DNA from: Chryseobacterium gleum
GTDB lineage: Bacteria > Bacteroidota > Bacteroidia > Flavobacteriales > Weeksellaceae
NCBI RefSeq assembly: GCF_900636535.1
Contig: NZ_LR134289.1
Span: 3,923,001 to 3,987,000, forward strand
Direction: 5' to 3'
DNA: 64,000 nt
Below, in pieces: positions 53,603 through 62,096 of this stretch. Each line of letters starts with the position of its first letter. Position 1 is the first letter of the stretch. A program made the translations under genes and the position numbers. The notes beneath the pieces were generated by a model that saw only the letters and a list, made by a program, of their open reading frames with translations, was not told where the DNA came from and did not search any database.

Positions 53603-54266
53603 GAAGACCACAAATAAAAGTAAAGTAATCATACCCATTGCGGTATTTGCATTGCTTTTCCTTGGAATAGGGGTAGGAATGGGCTATTTTAAAAAGAATC
53701 TTTATACCGTGATGAAAGTTCCGGACTTTGAACTTACAGATCAGAATAGTAAAAAAATTACCAATAAAGACATGCTGGGAAAAGTATATCTCGTTGAGTT
53801 TTTTTACAGCAAATGCCCTACCATATGTCCGGTGATGAATACCAATATGAAGGCGATCCAGAATCAGATCAACGATCCCGGCTTCGGTATTATCTCCATC
53901 AGTATTGATCCGGAAAATGATACTCCTGCAACACTGAAAGAACATTCTGAAAGAATAGGGGCTAAATCCCCGAACTGGCATTTCCTGACCGGGGACCGTA
54001 CCTATATTGGTGATCTCGCAGATAAATTTAATATCTACGTTGGTGATAAAGAAGACGAAGGAGAAAGCCTGAATCACAGCGGAATGATTGCTCTGGTAGA
54101 TCAGCAAGGAAACATCCGGTGCAGATATAATAAAGAAAATATGCCGATCCTTTATTACTCAGGATTAAATTATGAAGATCCGGAAGGTAAAAAACCTATG
54201 CTGACGGGAAAATACCATCCGGACAGGGAAATCCTGATTGAGGATATTAAGAAATTATTAAAATAG
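53589..54266 (+). CDS. SCO-family copper chaperone / thiol protein
   Basis: A 225-residue membrane-anchored periplasmic protein of the SCO1/SenC family, which delivers copper to the cytochrome oxidase CuA site or handles thiol redox. ATG 53589 (MPKNKKTTNK) is chosen; the longer frame would lie within the YHS gene. One membrane helix covers about 13-32. The thioredoxin fold has the copper-binding SKCPTICPVM (Cys76, Cys80) and the distal ligand in LNHSGMIAL (His163). SISIDPENDTPATLKEH is also diagnostic. It overlaps the YHS lipoprotein gene upstream and precedes the secreted SOD. Confidence 0.94.
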   Translation: MPKNKKTTNKSKVIIPIAVFALLFLGIGVGMGYFKKNLYTVMKVPDFELTDQNSKKITNKDMLGKVYLVEFFYSKCPTICPVMNTNMKAIQNQINDPGFGIISISIDPENDTPATLKEHSERIGAKSPNWHFLTGDRTYIGDLADKFNIYVGDKEDEGESLNHSGMIALVDQQGNIRCRYNKENMPILYYSGLNYEDPEGKKPMLTGKYHPDREILIEDIKKLLK

Positions 54267-54270
54267 AGAA

Positions 54271-54406
54271 GAGGGAAGCCGGAAGCTGGAAGTTATTCCA
54301 GACGATGCAGCGCTGGCGATTTTTGAGATGGCTGTAAAGATAAATAGAAGTGATGAATTGATGTTATGACATTGATTACTTCCAGCTTCCATCTCCCATC
54401 TTCCAG
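54271..54406. repeat. Inverted repeat of GGAAGCTGGAAGT type between SCO and SOD genes
   Basis: GGAAGCTGGAAGT (54281-54293) and ACTTCCAGCTTCC (54378-54390) are perfect 13-bp arms about 84 bp apart. Imperfect extensions run outwards (GAGGGAAGCC on the left, ATCTCCCATCTTCCAGC on the right). The Gly-rich-like purine/pyrimidine repeat resembles dispersed intergenic repeats; no transposase is present. Confidence 0.6.
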
Positions 54407-54446
54407 CTTAAAAATAAAACATTGTTCAACCATAAACAAAAAAGTT

Positions 54447-55121
54447 ATGAAGATTATGAAAATAGCTGCCTTAAGTGCAGTTTTTGCGGCTCAGTTTGCA
54501 CTGGCTCAGTTTAAGCAGACCCCTCTGCCATATGCTTATAATGCACTGGAAGGCTCTATTGATGCACAGACTATGGAAATCCATTATTCGAAGCACGGTG
54601 CAGGTTATACAGCCAATTTAAATAAAGCTATTGCAGGAACTCCACAGGAAAAAGAAACGTTGTTTCAGATTCTTTCCAATGTATCAAAATTGCCTGCGGC
54701 AGTAAGAAATAATGCTGGAGGGCATTATAACCACGAGTTGTTCTGGACGGTTCTTACGCCTCAGAAAAATACACAGCCTTCTGCAAAATTGGCAAAAGCA
54801 ATCAATGAAACTTTCGGAAGTATGGATGCTTTTAAAGAAAAAATGGCAAAAGCAGGAGCAGACCGTTTCGGTTCCGGTTGGGCATGGCTTTCTGTAGATA
54901 AAAACGGAAGACTATTCGTTTCCTCAACGCCAAATCAGGACAACCCTCTGATGGATGTCGTAGAAGAAAAAGGAACTCCTATCTTCGGAATTGATGTCTG
55001 GGAACATGCCTACTATTTAAAATATCAGAATAAAAGAGCAGATTATCTTACCGCAATCTGGAATGTTACCAACTGGAAAGAAATCAGCAGAAGATATGAC
55101 GAAGCTCTAAGCAAGAAATAA
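54447..55121 (+). CDS. Secreted Fe/Mn superoxide dismutase
   Basis: A 224-residue SOD of the Fe/Mn family with a signal peptide, so it acts outside the cytoplasm. ATG 54447 begins the signal KIMKIAALSAVFAAQFALA, cleaved before QFKQTPLPYAYNALE; the longer frame from 54366 starts inside repeat DNA. Metal ligands are visible in EIHYSKHGAGY (His46), GGHYNHELFW and GIDVWEHAYYLKY (Asp and His). Metal preference cannot be fixed from sequence. It sits between SCO and the second CNGKCY gene (4 bp downstream), so it may defend the envelope against copper- or respiration-linked superoxide. Confidence 0.94.
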   Translation: MKIMKIAALSAVFAAQFALAQFKQTPLPYAYNALEGSIDAQTMEIHYSKHGAGYTANLNKAIAGTPQEKETLFQILSNVSKLPAAVRNNAGGHYNHELFWTVLTPQKNTQPSAKLAKAINETFGSMDAFKEKMAKAGADRFGSGWAWLSVDKNGRLFVSSTPNQDNPLMDVVEEKGTPIFGIDVWEHAYYLKYQNKRADYLTAIWNVTNWKEISRRYDEALSKK

Positions 55122-55125
55122 TCTG

Positions 55126-55494
55126 ATGAAATTATTTTACAGCATACTTTTTACTTGTTACATGGTGCTAAGACCTTTGGTGCCCGTAGTAGAGTATGCT
55201 GTAAATTATGATTATATCGCTAAAGTTCTCTGTATTAATAAAAACAGACCGGAGATTCACTGTAATGGAAAATGTTATCTGAGTAAAGAATTGGCTAAAA
55301 CCAATGACTCAGAATCTTCCCCTTTTCAGAAACTCAAAAACTCAGGACAGAAAATACTAGATACTTATATTCTTCCTGAAACTACAGCGATCAATACTAC
55401 GGAAAGACGTCCGTTTTTCAGTTTTAATTTCACTTACGAAACAGCCTATTCTTTCCTGTTTCTAACCCATATTTTCAAACCACCGGTTTTTTAA
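55126..55494 (+). CDS. Small CNGKCY-motif membrane-anchored protein (copy 2)
   Basis: A 122-residue paralogue of the protein at 52736-53098. The shared core is RPLVPVVEYAVNYDYIAKVLC, a spacer with NKNRPEIHCNGKCYLSKELAKT, and a variable C-terminus ending THIFKPPVF (compare RIFHPPLA in copy 1). The N-terminus is one hydrophobic segment (LFYSILFTCYMVL). It starts 4 bp after the SOD stop and is probably co-translated. The conserved YAVNYDYI and Cys-Asn-Gly-Lys-Cys-Tyr suggest a specific fold, unknown to me. Confidence 0.84.
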   Translation: MKLFYSILFTCYMVLRPLVPVVEYAVNYDYIAKVLCINKNRPEIHCNGKCYLSKELAKTNDSESSPFQKLKNSGQKILDTYILPETTAINTTERRPFFSFNFTYETAYSFLFLTHIFKPPVF

Positions 55495-55698
55495 GTTAAA
55501 ACTATCACTATTCAATCGTAAAAGTCACAAAAGCTTATTTAAATTATAAATCTTTGATTTTTAAAAGCTTAAGTGTTCTTGTTATTCTGCATAAAGCTTA
55601 TCACTTAATATAGCTTAAGTGTGGGAATTTTTGTGCCTTTTACAGTAAAAACGATGCTGTTGCAGCAATTCAAATTAATTCAACTTAAAAAATCAACA

Positions 55699-56529
55699 AT
55701 GAAAATTTCTCAATTTTTATCACTATTCTTTAGTGCCTTTATTTTATTATCCTTTACAGCCTGCGAAAGTAGCAGGGATGACGAAAATTCACAGGATACT
55801 ACGCCCGGAAAACTTCAGATCAAGTTTGAAAACGGATTTAATAACGTAGGAGACATCGTCCTGAATCAGACTGTTCAGACCTCTTCCAACGGTCAGAAAC
55901 ATAATTTTTCTGCTTTGAAATACGTCATCAGTAATATAGCACTGATAGACGAGAACGGAAACGAGTTTAAATACAATGAAAACAATCCTGATAAAGGTGC
56001 ATTTATTGTCGATCAGGCAGATGCCGTAGCCGGAATTATCTATCTTAATCTGGATGGTATTCCGAAAAACAATTATAAAAAAATAAGATTCGGATTGGGA
56101 ATCAGTCAGAAAGCCTACTTATTAGGCCAGGACGGGCAGGCTGAATTCTGGACGAAAGCCAAGCAGAAAGGAATGTCCTGGTCATGGGCTGCCGGCTACG
56201 TTTTTGTAAAGCTGGAAGGGAAATATGGTACGGATGCTCCAGCTAAAGAATTCATGAATCATACCGGAAATATGGGCAATACTGCAGCCAATAATACACC
56301 GGACCTTTATCGGGAAATCACATTGAGCTTTCCTACAACAGCAAGAGTTACAGGACAGATTCGTCCATCTGTTCACATTCTGGCGGACCTGAACCAATTT
56401 CTGAGCGGAGATAAAGCACTTACTCTTACTGCAGCCAATGACATGCTGATGGGTTCAAACCAGCATCTGGTAGACGTTACCAATAATCTTACAAAAATGT
56501 TCAAAGTAGACCACGTTCACAATGATTAA
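55699..56529 (+). CDS. MbnP-family copper-binding lipoprotein
   Basis: A 276-residue lipoprotein; ATG 55699 begins a proper signal with lipobox LLSFTAC, whereas the longer frame from GTG 55621 lacks one. Family features are KLQIKFENGFNNVGDIVLNQ, NFSALKYVISNIALIDENG and the tryptophan block KGMSWSWAAGYVFVKLEGKY. In Methylosinus trichosporium MbnP, a Trp is oxidised by MbnH to kynurenine and the protein binds copper; the tryptophans here are the candidate sites. It overlaps the MbnH gene by 8 bp. The C-terminus ends in DHVHND, a further possible metal patch. Confidence 0.9.
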   Translation: MKISQFLSLFFSAFILLSFTACESSRDDENSQDTTPGKLQIKFENGFNNVGDIVLNQTVQTSSNGQKHNFSALKYVISNIALIDENGNEFKYNENNPDKGAFIVDQADAVAGIIYLNLDGIPKNNYKKIRFGLGISQKAYLLGQDGQAEFWTKAKQKGMSWSWAAGYVFVKLEGKYGTDAPAKEFMNHTGNMGNTAANNTPDLYREITLSFPTTARVTGQIRPSVHILADLNQFLSGDKALTLTAANDMLMGSNQHLVDVTNNLTKMFKVDHVHND

Positions 56530-57571
56530 TTTTTTTATCAAAACGATACTGGTTCTGCTTGTATTTGTATTAAGCTGTATTTCATGTTCCGATGAGGTAA
56601 TCCAGCCATTGGAAAAGGATGAAGCCTACAACCTGCAGTTTCCGTCTTATTTTCCGGAAATGACTTTTAATCAATCAGCCAATCCGGTGACAAAAAACGG
56701 AGTGGAGCTGGGACGAAAACTCTTCTATGAAGGCAGGCTTTCCAGGAATAATACCATTTCATGCGGCTTCTGCCATATCCAGGAAAATGCTTTTACCCAC
56801 CACGGCCATACTGTAAGCCATGGCGTGGATGACCGAATAGGAATCCGGAATGCTCCACCTATTCAGAATATGGCTTTTTTGAAACGATATATGTGGGACG
56901 GTGTGATTCATAATCTGAATGAACAGCCCATCAGCCCGATTACCGACGTGAACGAAATGGACAGCTCTATACCGGAAGCCATTTCGAAAATAAAAGACGA
57001 TCAGAAATATAAAAAACTGTTCAGAGAAGCATATGGAGACGAAACCATTACCGGTGAAAGAATTCTAAAGGCATTATCACAGTTTATGGCTTCTTTAATC
57101 TCTGCAGATTCAAAATATGACAGATTCAGACAGGGAAAAGAACAGCTGACAGCAACGGAATCTCAGGGAATGGCAGTGTTTAATCAGAAATGTGCTTCCT
57201 GTCATAGCGGAGAACTATTTACTGATGAAAGTTTTCGAAATACAGGAATGTATTACAATACAGAATTCAAGGATGCCGGACGTTACAGGGTTACTCTCAA
57301 TCAGGTCGACTGGATGAAATTCCGGGTTCCAAGTTTAAGAAATGTGGAATATACTGCACCTTATATGCATGACGGAAGGTTTTACACTTTGGAAGCAGTA
57401 CTCAATTTCTATTCAGATCAGGTGGAAGATAATCCCAATCTTGATCCCCGTTTGAAACAGAACGGTCATGTAGGAATTGCCATGAACAGTCAGGAAAAAC
57501 AATCGATCATTGCATTCCTGAAAACATTATCGGATAAAAGTTTTATATCCAATTCAAAATTTGCAGAATAA
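56522..57571 (+). CDS. MbnH-family dihaem enzyme (cytochrome c peroxidase-like)
   Basis: A 349-residue lipoprotein (VLSCISC at residues 17-22) of the bacterial dihaem peroxidase/MauG superfamily. Haem c motifs are CGFCH (81-85) and CASCH (224-228). The segment FYEGRLSRNNTISCGFCHIQ and the distal FRVPSLRNVEYTAPYMHDGR are typical. MbnH proteins oxidise a Trp of their MbnP partner; the overlapping MbnP gene supports that role over peroxide removal. The protein would work in the periplasm. Cytochrome c maturation genes must be elsewhere. Confidence 0.92.
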   Translation: MINFFIKTILVLLVFVLSCISCSDEVIQPLEKDEAYNLQFPSYFPEMTFNQSANPVTKNGVELGRKLFYEGRLSRNNTISCGFCHIQENAFTHHGHTVSHGVDDRIGIRNAPPIQNMAFLKRYMWDGVIHNLNEQPISPITDVNEMDSSIPEAISKIKDDQKYKKLFREAYGDETITGERILKALSQFMASLISADSKYDRFRQGKEQLTATESQGMAVFNQKCASCHSGELFTDESFRNTGMYYNTEFKDAGRYRVTLNQVDWMKFRVPSLRNVEYTAPYMHDGRFYTLEAVLNFYSDQVEDNPNLDPRLKQNGHVGIAMNSQEKQSIIAFLKTLSDKSFISNSKFAE

Positions 57572-57582
57572 TTTATAGAAAC

Positions 57583-58530
57583 ATGAAGAAGATTATAATG
57601 ATACTAAGTTTGATCCTGTTGAATCAGTATCAGGCAAAAACCATAAGAGACAGTGCTTATAGCACTCCGGAGACCTTTAGCAGATTCGATTTTGATGATG
57701 ATTGTGATGCTTGTGGTTGTGCTGCAGGAAACGGATCTTCCGGTTTTGAATCTTTGCTGAATCCACAGTTTATTGGAATCAAATACTTCGCCCAGCATTA
57801 CAAAGCCAAAGAGAATTTATTTGTAAAAGACCTTACGCAGGATCATTATTTTAATACCCTGCAGCTTTGGGGGAAGATTCCATTGACGAAAAAACTGAGT
57901 GTTTATGCGAGTCTGCCCTTCCATTTCCATGAAAAGAAAACGATGCAGGGAGATATTAAAATCAATGGGATAGGAGACCTGAATCTGATGGGAATTTATC
58001 AGCTGATGAGTTCTAAAGATAATTTCCATCATCTGAGCGGAGGCTTGGGTGTGAAAATTCCTCTGGGAAAATTTGATGAGAAAGGAGCATCCGGTGTCAA
58101 TCCAAGTTTTCAATTGGGGACCGGAAGCTGGGATTATCAGGCCGCTTTGAATTACAAATTTCAGAAAAATAAGGTAGCAGTATTGGTTAATACAGACTAT
58201 ACGATCAAAACAGAGAACAAGAAAAATTACCGTTTCGGCAACCAATGGAACTATGCTGCGACAGGTTTTTATCAGGTTGCCGAAAACGAAAAATCTATAT
58301 TCTCTGTAAAAACCGGAGTTCAGGGAGAAGTTTATGCTCAGAATAAACAGTTTGATGAAGCGCTACCGAATACTGCAGGAAGTGCCTTGTACGGAAAATT
58401 AGGCTTTGAAGCTTCCTACAAAAAGCTGAGCCTGGGAAGTGAAATCATGCTTCCCATGTACACTCATCTGGCAGGAGGAGATATTGAAGCCAAATCAAGA
58501 TTCAGTATTTTTCTGAATATTGGAATTTAA
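57583..58530 (+). CDS. Cys-rich outer-membrane beta-barrel protein linked to MbnPH
   Basis: A 315-residue protein with a signal peptide (KKIIMILSLILLNQYQA). The mature N-terminus has an Asp/Cys cluster, DDDCDACGCAAGNGS (about residues 38-52). The rest is alternating beta strands of a 10-14-stranded barrel, with GDLNLMGIYQLMSS, LGVKIPLGKFDEKG and the terminal SRFSIFLNIGI. It resembles the transporter-like outer-membrane proteins that accompany MbnP/MbnH, distantly like Phenol_MetA_deg barrels. The exposed Cys cluster may bind copper at the barrel mouth. It starts 11 bp after mbnH. Function unproven. Confidence 0.82.
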   Translation: MKKIIMILSLILLNQYQAKTIRDSAYSTPETFSRFDFDDDCDACGCAAGNGSSGFESLLNPQFIGIKYFAQHYKAKENLFVKDLTQDHYFNTLQLWGKIPLTKKLSVYASLPFHFHEKKTMQGDIKINGIGDLNLMGIYQLMSSKDNFHHLSGGLGVKIPLGKFDEKGASGVNPSFQLGTGSWDYQAALNYKFQKNKVAVLVNTDYTIKTENKKNYRFGNQWNYAATGFYQVAENEKSIFSVKTGVQGEVYAQNKQFDEALPNTAGSALYGKLGFEASYKKLSLGSEIMLPMYTHLAGGDIEAKSRFSIFLNIGI

Positions 58531-58553
58531 AAAGAAACTCTTGTTGAATCATG

Positions 58554-58577
58554 TTAAAGCTCCTTCGGGAGCTTTAA
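58554..58577 (+). terminator. UUCG-capped terminator hairpin before the cobalamin operon
   Basis: TTAAAGCTCC (58554-58563) and GGAGCTTTAA (58568-58577) form a perfect 10-bp stem with a TTCG tetraloop. The following T run is weak, so termination efficiency is uncertain. Confidence 0.75.
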
Positions 58578-58600
58578 TTGTTTATAAATCATGATTTTAG

Positions 58601-58630
58601 TTGGGTATTAGGAATAATTATTTATCTTTG
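58601..58630 (+). promoter_or_regulatory. Promoter of the cobalamin uptake operon
   Basis: TTG at 58601-58603, a 19-nt spacer and TATCTTTG at 58623-58630 match the Bacteroidota consensus. The predicted start, near 58637, coincides with the 5' end of the riboswitch. Confidence 0.7.
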
Positions 58631-58635
58631 CCGGA

Positions 58636-58830
58636 ATTTGGTGAGCCGTAAAAAGCTCTTAAAAGGGAATCCGGTGCAAATCCGGGACAGACCCGCTGCT
58701 GTAAGCTCCGCACCAAAGTTTTTGAAGAATATATCCACTGTTTTTAGGAATGGGAAGGATTTCAAAAATGGAGTAAGTCAGAAGACCTGCCAGATAATAA
58801 TCGTTTGACGCTTTCGTGGAATAAAGCTTA
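58636..58830 (+). ncRNA. Cobalamin riboswitch
   Basis: Conserved blocks in order: GGTGAGCC, AAAAGGGAATCCGGTGCAAA, TCCGGGACAGACCCGCTGCTGT, CCACTG, TGGGAAGG and AGTCAGAAGACCTGCC (ending near 58791). A GACGCTTTCG segment follows at about 58807. ATAAAGC (58821-58827) can pair with GCTTTAT (58863-58869) and may be part of the expression platform. The RNA should lower expression of the downstream BtuB-like operon when adenosyl- or another cobalamin is abundant. Confidence 0.95.
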
Positions 58831-58917
58831 GGACATCAATGATTCTGTGCAGTGACAGCTGTGCTTTATCGTTGTATTCTTATATCCATTAGCGTCATCA
58901 TTATCCTAAATGAGCTA

Positions 58918-60951
58918 ATGGTGGCAAAACTAACTACTTCTGCAATTCATAAAGCTGTTTTCACCATACTGGTGTTAACATCTCAGCTTTTGTTTTCCCA
59001 AACTAAGAAAAAAGACAGTCTTCAGGAGGAGACTATTAAAGGAATCAATCTTTATAAAAAGAATTTTAAAGAAATCCTTCCTGCACAAACATTACAAGGC
59101 GAGCAGCTGGAAAGGTTGAATAGTCACTCTGTTGCTGACGCTTTACGGTATTTTTCAGGTGTCCAGATTAAAGACTACGGCGGATTAGGTGGTTTAAAAA
59201 CCATTAATATCCGGAGTATGGGAAGCCAGCATGTAGGGGTTTTCTATGATGGAATTCAATTGGGGAATGCCCAGAACGGACTTGTTGATCTCGGAAGATA
59301 TTCTCTGGATGATCTTGAAGAAATATCATTATACAACGGACAGAAAAGTGAGATTTTTCAACCTGCAAAAGATTTCGGTTCTTCAGGATCTATTTATTTA
59401 CAGCCTAAAACTCCTCTGTTTAAAGGAACAAGAAAAACCAATCTTGTGATAAGAGCCAAAAGTGCTTCCATAGATCTCTTTAATCCTTCATTCAGGCTGG
59501 AACAGAAGATTTCAGACAGAGTTTCTGCCAGCTTCAGCGGAGAATTTATGCAGAGTGACGGAATTTACAGGTTCCGGTATGCCAAGAAATACCCGGACGG
59601 CCAGCAGGCATATGATACCATCGCAAAGAGACAGGACTCAGATATCAAAGCAAAACGTTTTGAAACTTCTCTCAACGGAACTTTAAATAACGGAAGTTGG
59701 AATATCAGAGGGTATGGTTATATTTCAGACCGTGGAATGCCGGCTCCCATTGTGAATGGCCGTTTTGGAGGAAGAGGAGCGAGACTTTCCGATGAGAATT
59801 ATTTTGTACAGGCCAATCTTAGGAAAAAGCTGTTCCCGAAATTCGAAACTCAGCTAAAAGCTAAATTCGCTTATGATTATACCCATTTTATGGATACGGT
59901 TCGTTCGCAGTCTATTATTCATACTGATAACACCTATATTCAAAGGGAGCTTTATCTTTCTTCATCTAATATTTATTCAATTACTCCCAATTGGGATGTC
60001 AGTCTGAGTGGGGATTTTCAGTACAATAATCTGGATGCTAATCTGGATAACTTTTCTTATCCTACACGGTATACCACATTGGTAGCCCTGGCAACAACCT
60101 ATCAGTGGAACAGATTCAAAATTCTGGGAAGCCTGTTGGGAACCTTTACATTTGAAGAAGTAAGGAAAAACAAAAGGCCGGGAGATGCCAGAGAATGGAC
60201 GCCAGCCGTATTTATGAGTTATCAGCCGGAGATCATTCCTGAGCTTACCCTTAGAGCATTTTATAAAAGAATCTTCAGACTTCCAACCTTTAATGATCTG
60301 TATTATACCAATATCGGGAACACGTATTTAAAACCTGAATTTACCAATCAGTATGACCTTGGATTTACCTATCAGAAGAATTATACCAATCGTTTCTTTA
60401 AAACCTTTTATGCTAAAGTAGATGGTTACTACAATAAAGTACAGGATAAAATTGTAGCCGCTCCCAACGGAAGCATGTTCCGCTGGCTGATGATGAACCT
60501 TGGAATGGTTGAAATCATTGGTGCTGATGTGAATGTACAGACAGAACTTCAGCTGGGAAAAGTAACTCTTAGACCTTTGCTTTCCTATACTTATCAGAGT
60601 GCAAGAGATGTGAGTGATCCTGAAGATACTTTCTACAAAAATCAGATTCCTTACACACCATGGCATAGCGGATCTTTCAGTCTGATGGCAGATTATAAAG
60701 ACTGGAGTTTCAATTACAGTGCAATGTACGTGGGAGAAAGATATGATGTGAACCAGGACAATATTCAGTACAATTATGTGCAGCCCTGGTATACGCATGA
60801 TCTCTCTGTTCAGAAAAAATTCAACTGGGCGAATCATCAATTTAAAGTAAGCCTTGAGATGAATAATATTTTCAATCAATACTATGATGTGGTCATCAAT
60901 TATCCGATGCCCGGAAGAAACTTTAAACTAATTCTAAACTTCACCCTATGA
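58918..60951 (+). CDS. btuB: BtuB-like TonB-dependent cobalamin receptor
   Basis: A 677-residue outer-membrane receptor. ATG 58918 gives a good signal peptide (LTTSAIHKAVFTILVLTSQ, cleavage near LFSQ); the longer GTG frame from 58852 would begin in the riboswitch platform. The plug (about 50-160) contains SVADALRYFSGVQIKDYGG, LKTINIRSMGSQHVGVFYDG and QLGNAQNGLVDLGRYSLDDL. A 22-strand barrel ends in MPGRNFKLILNFTL. The riboswitch upstream and the BtuG-like gene overlapping its stop by 4 bp (ATGA) identify the cargo as cobalamin or a cobinamide. Confidence 0.93.
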   Translation: MVAKLTTSAIHKAVFTILVLTSQLLFSQTKKKDSLQEETIKGINLYKKNFKEILPAQTLQGEQLERLNSHSVADALRYFSGVQIKDYGGLGGLKTINIRSMGSQHVGVFYDGIQLGNAQNGLVDLGRYSLDDLEEISLYNGQKSEIFQPAKDFGSSGSIYLQPKTPLFKGTRKTNLVIRAKSASIDLFNPSFRLEQKISDRVSASFSGEFMQSDGIYRFRYAKKYPDGQQAYDTIAKRQDSDIKAKRFETSLNGTLNNGSWNIRGYGYISDRGMPAPIVNGRFGGRGARLSDENYFVQANLRKKLFPKFETQLKAKFAYDYTHFMDTVRSQSIIHTDNTYIQRELYLSSSNIYSITPNWDVSLSGDFQYNNLDANLDNFSYPTRYTTLVALATTYQWNRFKILGSLLGTFTFEEVRKNKRPGDAREWTPAVFMSYQPEIIPELTLRAFYKRIFRLPTFNDLYYTNIGNTYLKPEFTNQYDLGFTYQKNYTNRFFKTFYAKVDGYYNKVQDKIVAAPNGSMFRWLMMNLGMVEIIGADVNVQTELQLGKVTLRPLLSYTYQSARDVSDPEDTFYKNQIPYTPWHSGSFSLMADYKDWSFNYSAMYVGERYDVNQDNIQYNYVQPWYTHDLSVQKKFNWANHQFKVSLEMNNIFNQYYDVVINYPMPGRNFKLILNFTL

Positions 60952-62081
60952 GAAAACTAAACTTTTATTTTTTATTTCTTGTCTTAGCTTTTCTTACGTC
61001 ATGCCGTACAGATGATATTATTGTACGCCAGGAAGTGGTGGAAGGGCTTCCCTCAGAAAATACAGCCATAAAAGGTTTTTATATGCTGAATGAGGGCAAT
61101 ATGGGAAGTAACAAATGTACCCTCGATTTTTTTGATTATACGAAGGGAACTTATTTCAGAAATATTTATGCGGAAATCAATCCCAATGTGGTAAAAGAAC
61201 TGGGAGATGTGGGAAATGATATTAAAATCTATGGTAGCAAACTCTATATTGTTGTTAACGTTTCCAACAAAATTGAAGTGCTGGATGCCAGAACCGCGAA
61301 ACGTATTACTTCAATTCCTTTGCAAAACTGCAGATATCTTACTTTCAAAAACGGGAAAGCTTATGCCAGCAGCTATGCCGGCCCGGTAGCGATTAACCCG
61401 AAAGCCCCAAAAGGAAAAGTAGTGGAAATTGACACAACATCTCTCACTATCAAGCGTGAAGTTGTAGTAGGATACCAGCCTGAAGAAATGGAAATTGTAG
61501 GAAATACATTATTTGTAGCCAATTCCGGAGGATACAAAGCGCCTGATTATGACAATACAGTTTCCGTAGTCGATCTGAATACTTTTACAGAAATTAAAAG
61601 AATAGAAGTTGCCATTAATCTTCATCACATTAAAAAAGACAATTACGGTGATCTGTATGTGAGCTCCAGAGGAGACTATTATAATGTTCCTTCCAACCTT
61701 TATGTAATAGATGCATCAACAGGAGCTGTCAAGAAAAATTTTCATCTCTCAATCAGTGAAATGACAATTGTTAATGATAAACTCTATTTCTACGGCAATG
61801 AATTCAATTACAATACCCACAGCTATAAAAAATCATTCGGGATCATTGATGTGAAAACAGAAGAGATCATCGCCAACAGTATTTTTGATAAAGAATATGA
61901 AACCGCTATTAAAACCCCTTACGGAATAGCCGTAAACCCCATTACAAAAGATATCTACATCACAGATGCCAGAAATTACGTTTCCATGGGATTTGTGTAC
62001 TGCTTTGATAAAAACGGACACTTTAAATGGAAAACGGAAGGGGGAAATATCCCTGCCCATTTCGCTTTTTTATACAAATAA
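60948..62081 (+). CDS. BtuG-like beta-propeller cobalamin-binding lipoprotein
   Basis: A 377-residue lipoprotein (lipobox LAFLTSC, Cys near 19) with a YncE/DUF5074-type seven-bladed propeller. Blade repeats include NDIKIYGSKLYIVVNVSNKIEVLDARTAKRI, QPEEMEIVGNTLFVANSGG, TVSVVDLNTFTEIKRIEV and ISEMTIVNDKLYFYGNEF. The YMLNEGNMGSNKCTLDFFD segment near the start is typical. In Bacteroides thetaiotaomicron, BtuG binds B12 with very high affinity on the cell surface and passes it to BtuB. Position after btuB under a cobalamin riboswitch supports the same role here. Confidence 0.88.
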   Translation: MRKLNFYFLFLVLAFLTSCRTDDIIVRQEVVEGLPSENTAIKGFYMLNEGNMGSNKCTLDFFDYTKGTYFRNIYAEINPNVVKELGDVGNDIKIYGSKLYIVVNVSNKIEVLDARTAKRITSIPLQNCRYLTFKNGKAYASSYAGPVAINPKAPKGKVVEIDTTSLTIKREVVVGYQPEEMEIVGNTLFVANSGGYKAPDYDNTVSVVDLNTFTEIKRIEVAINLHHIKKDNYGDLYVSSRGDYYNVPSNLYVIDASTGAVKKNFHLSISEMTIVNDKLYFYGNEFNYNTHSYKKSFGIIDVKTEEIIANSIFDKEYETAIKTPYGIAVNPITKDIYITDARNYVSMGFVYCFDKNGHFKWKTEGGNIPAHFAFLYK

Positions 62082-62096
62082 CCAAACATTAAAGAA

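Noticed and set aside
53568..54107. 179-residue minus-strand open frame
   Set aside because: Antisense to the clear SCO gene with its CPTICP motif.
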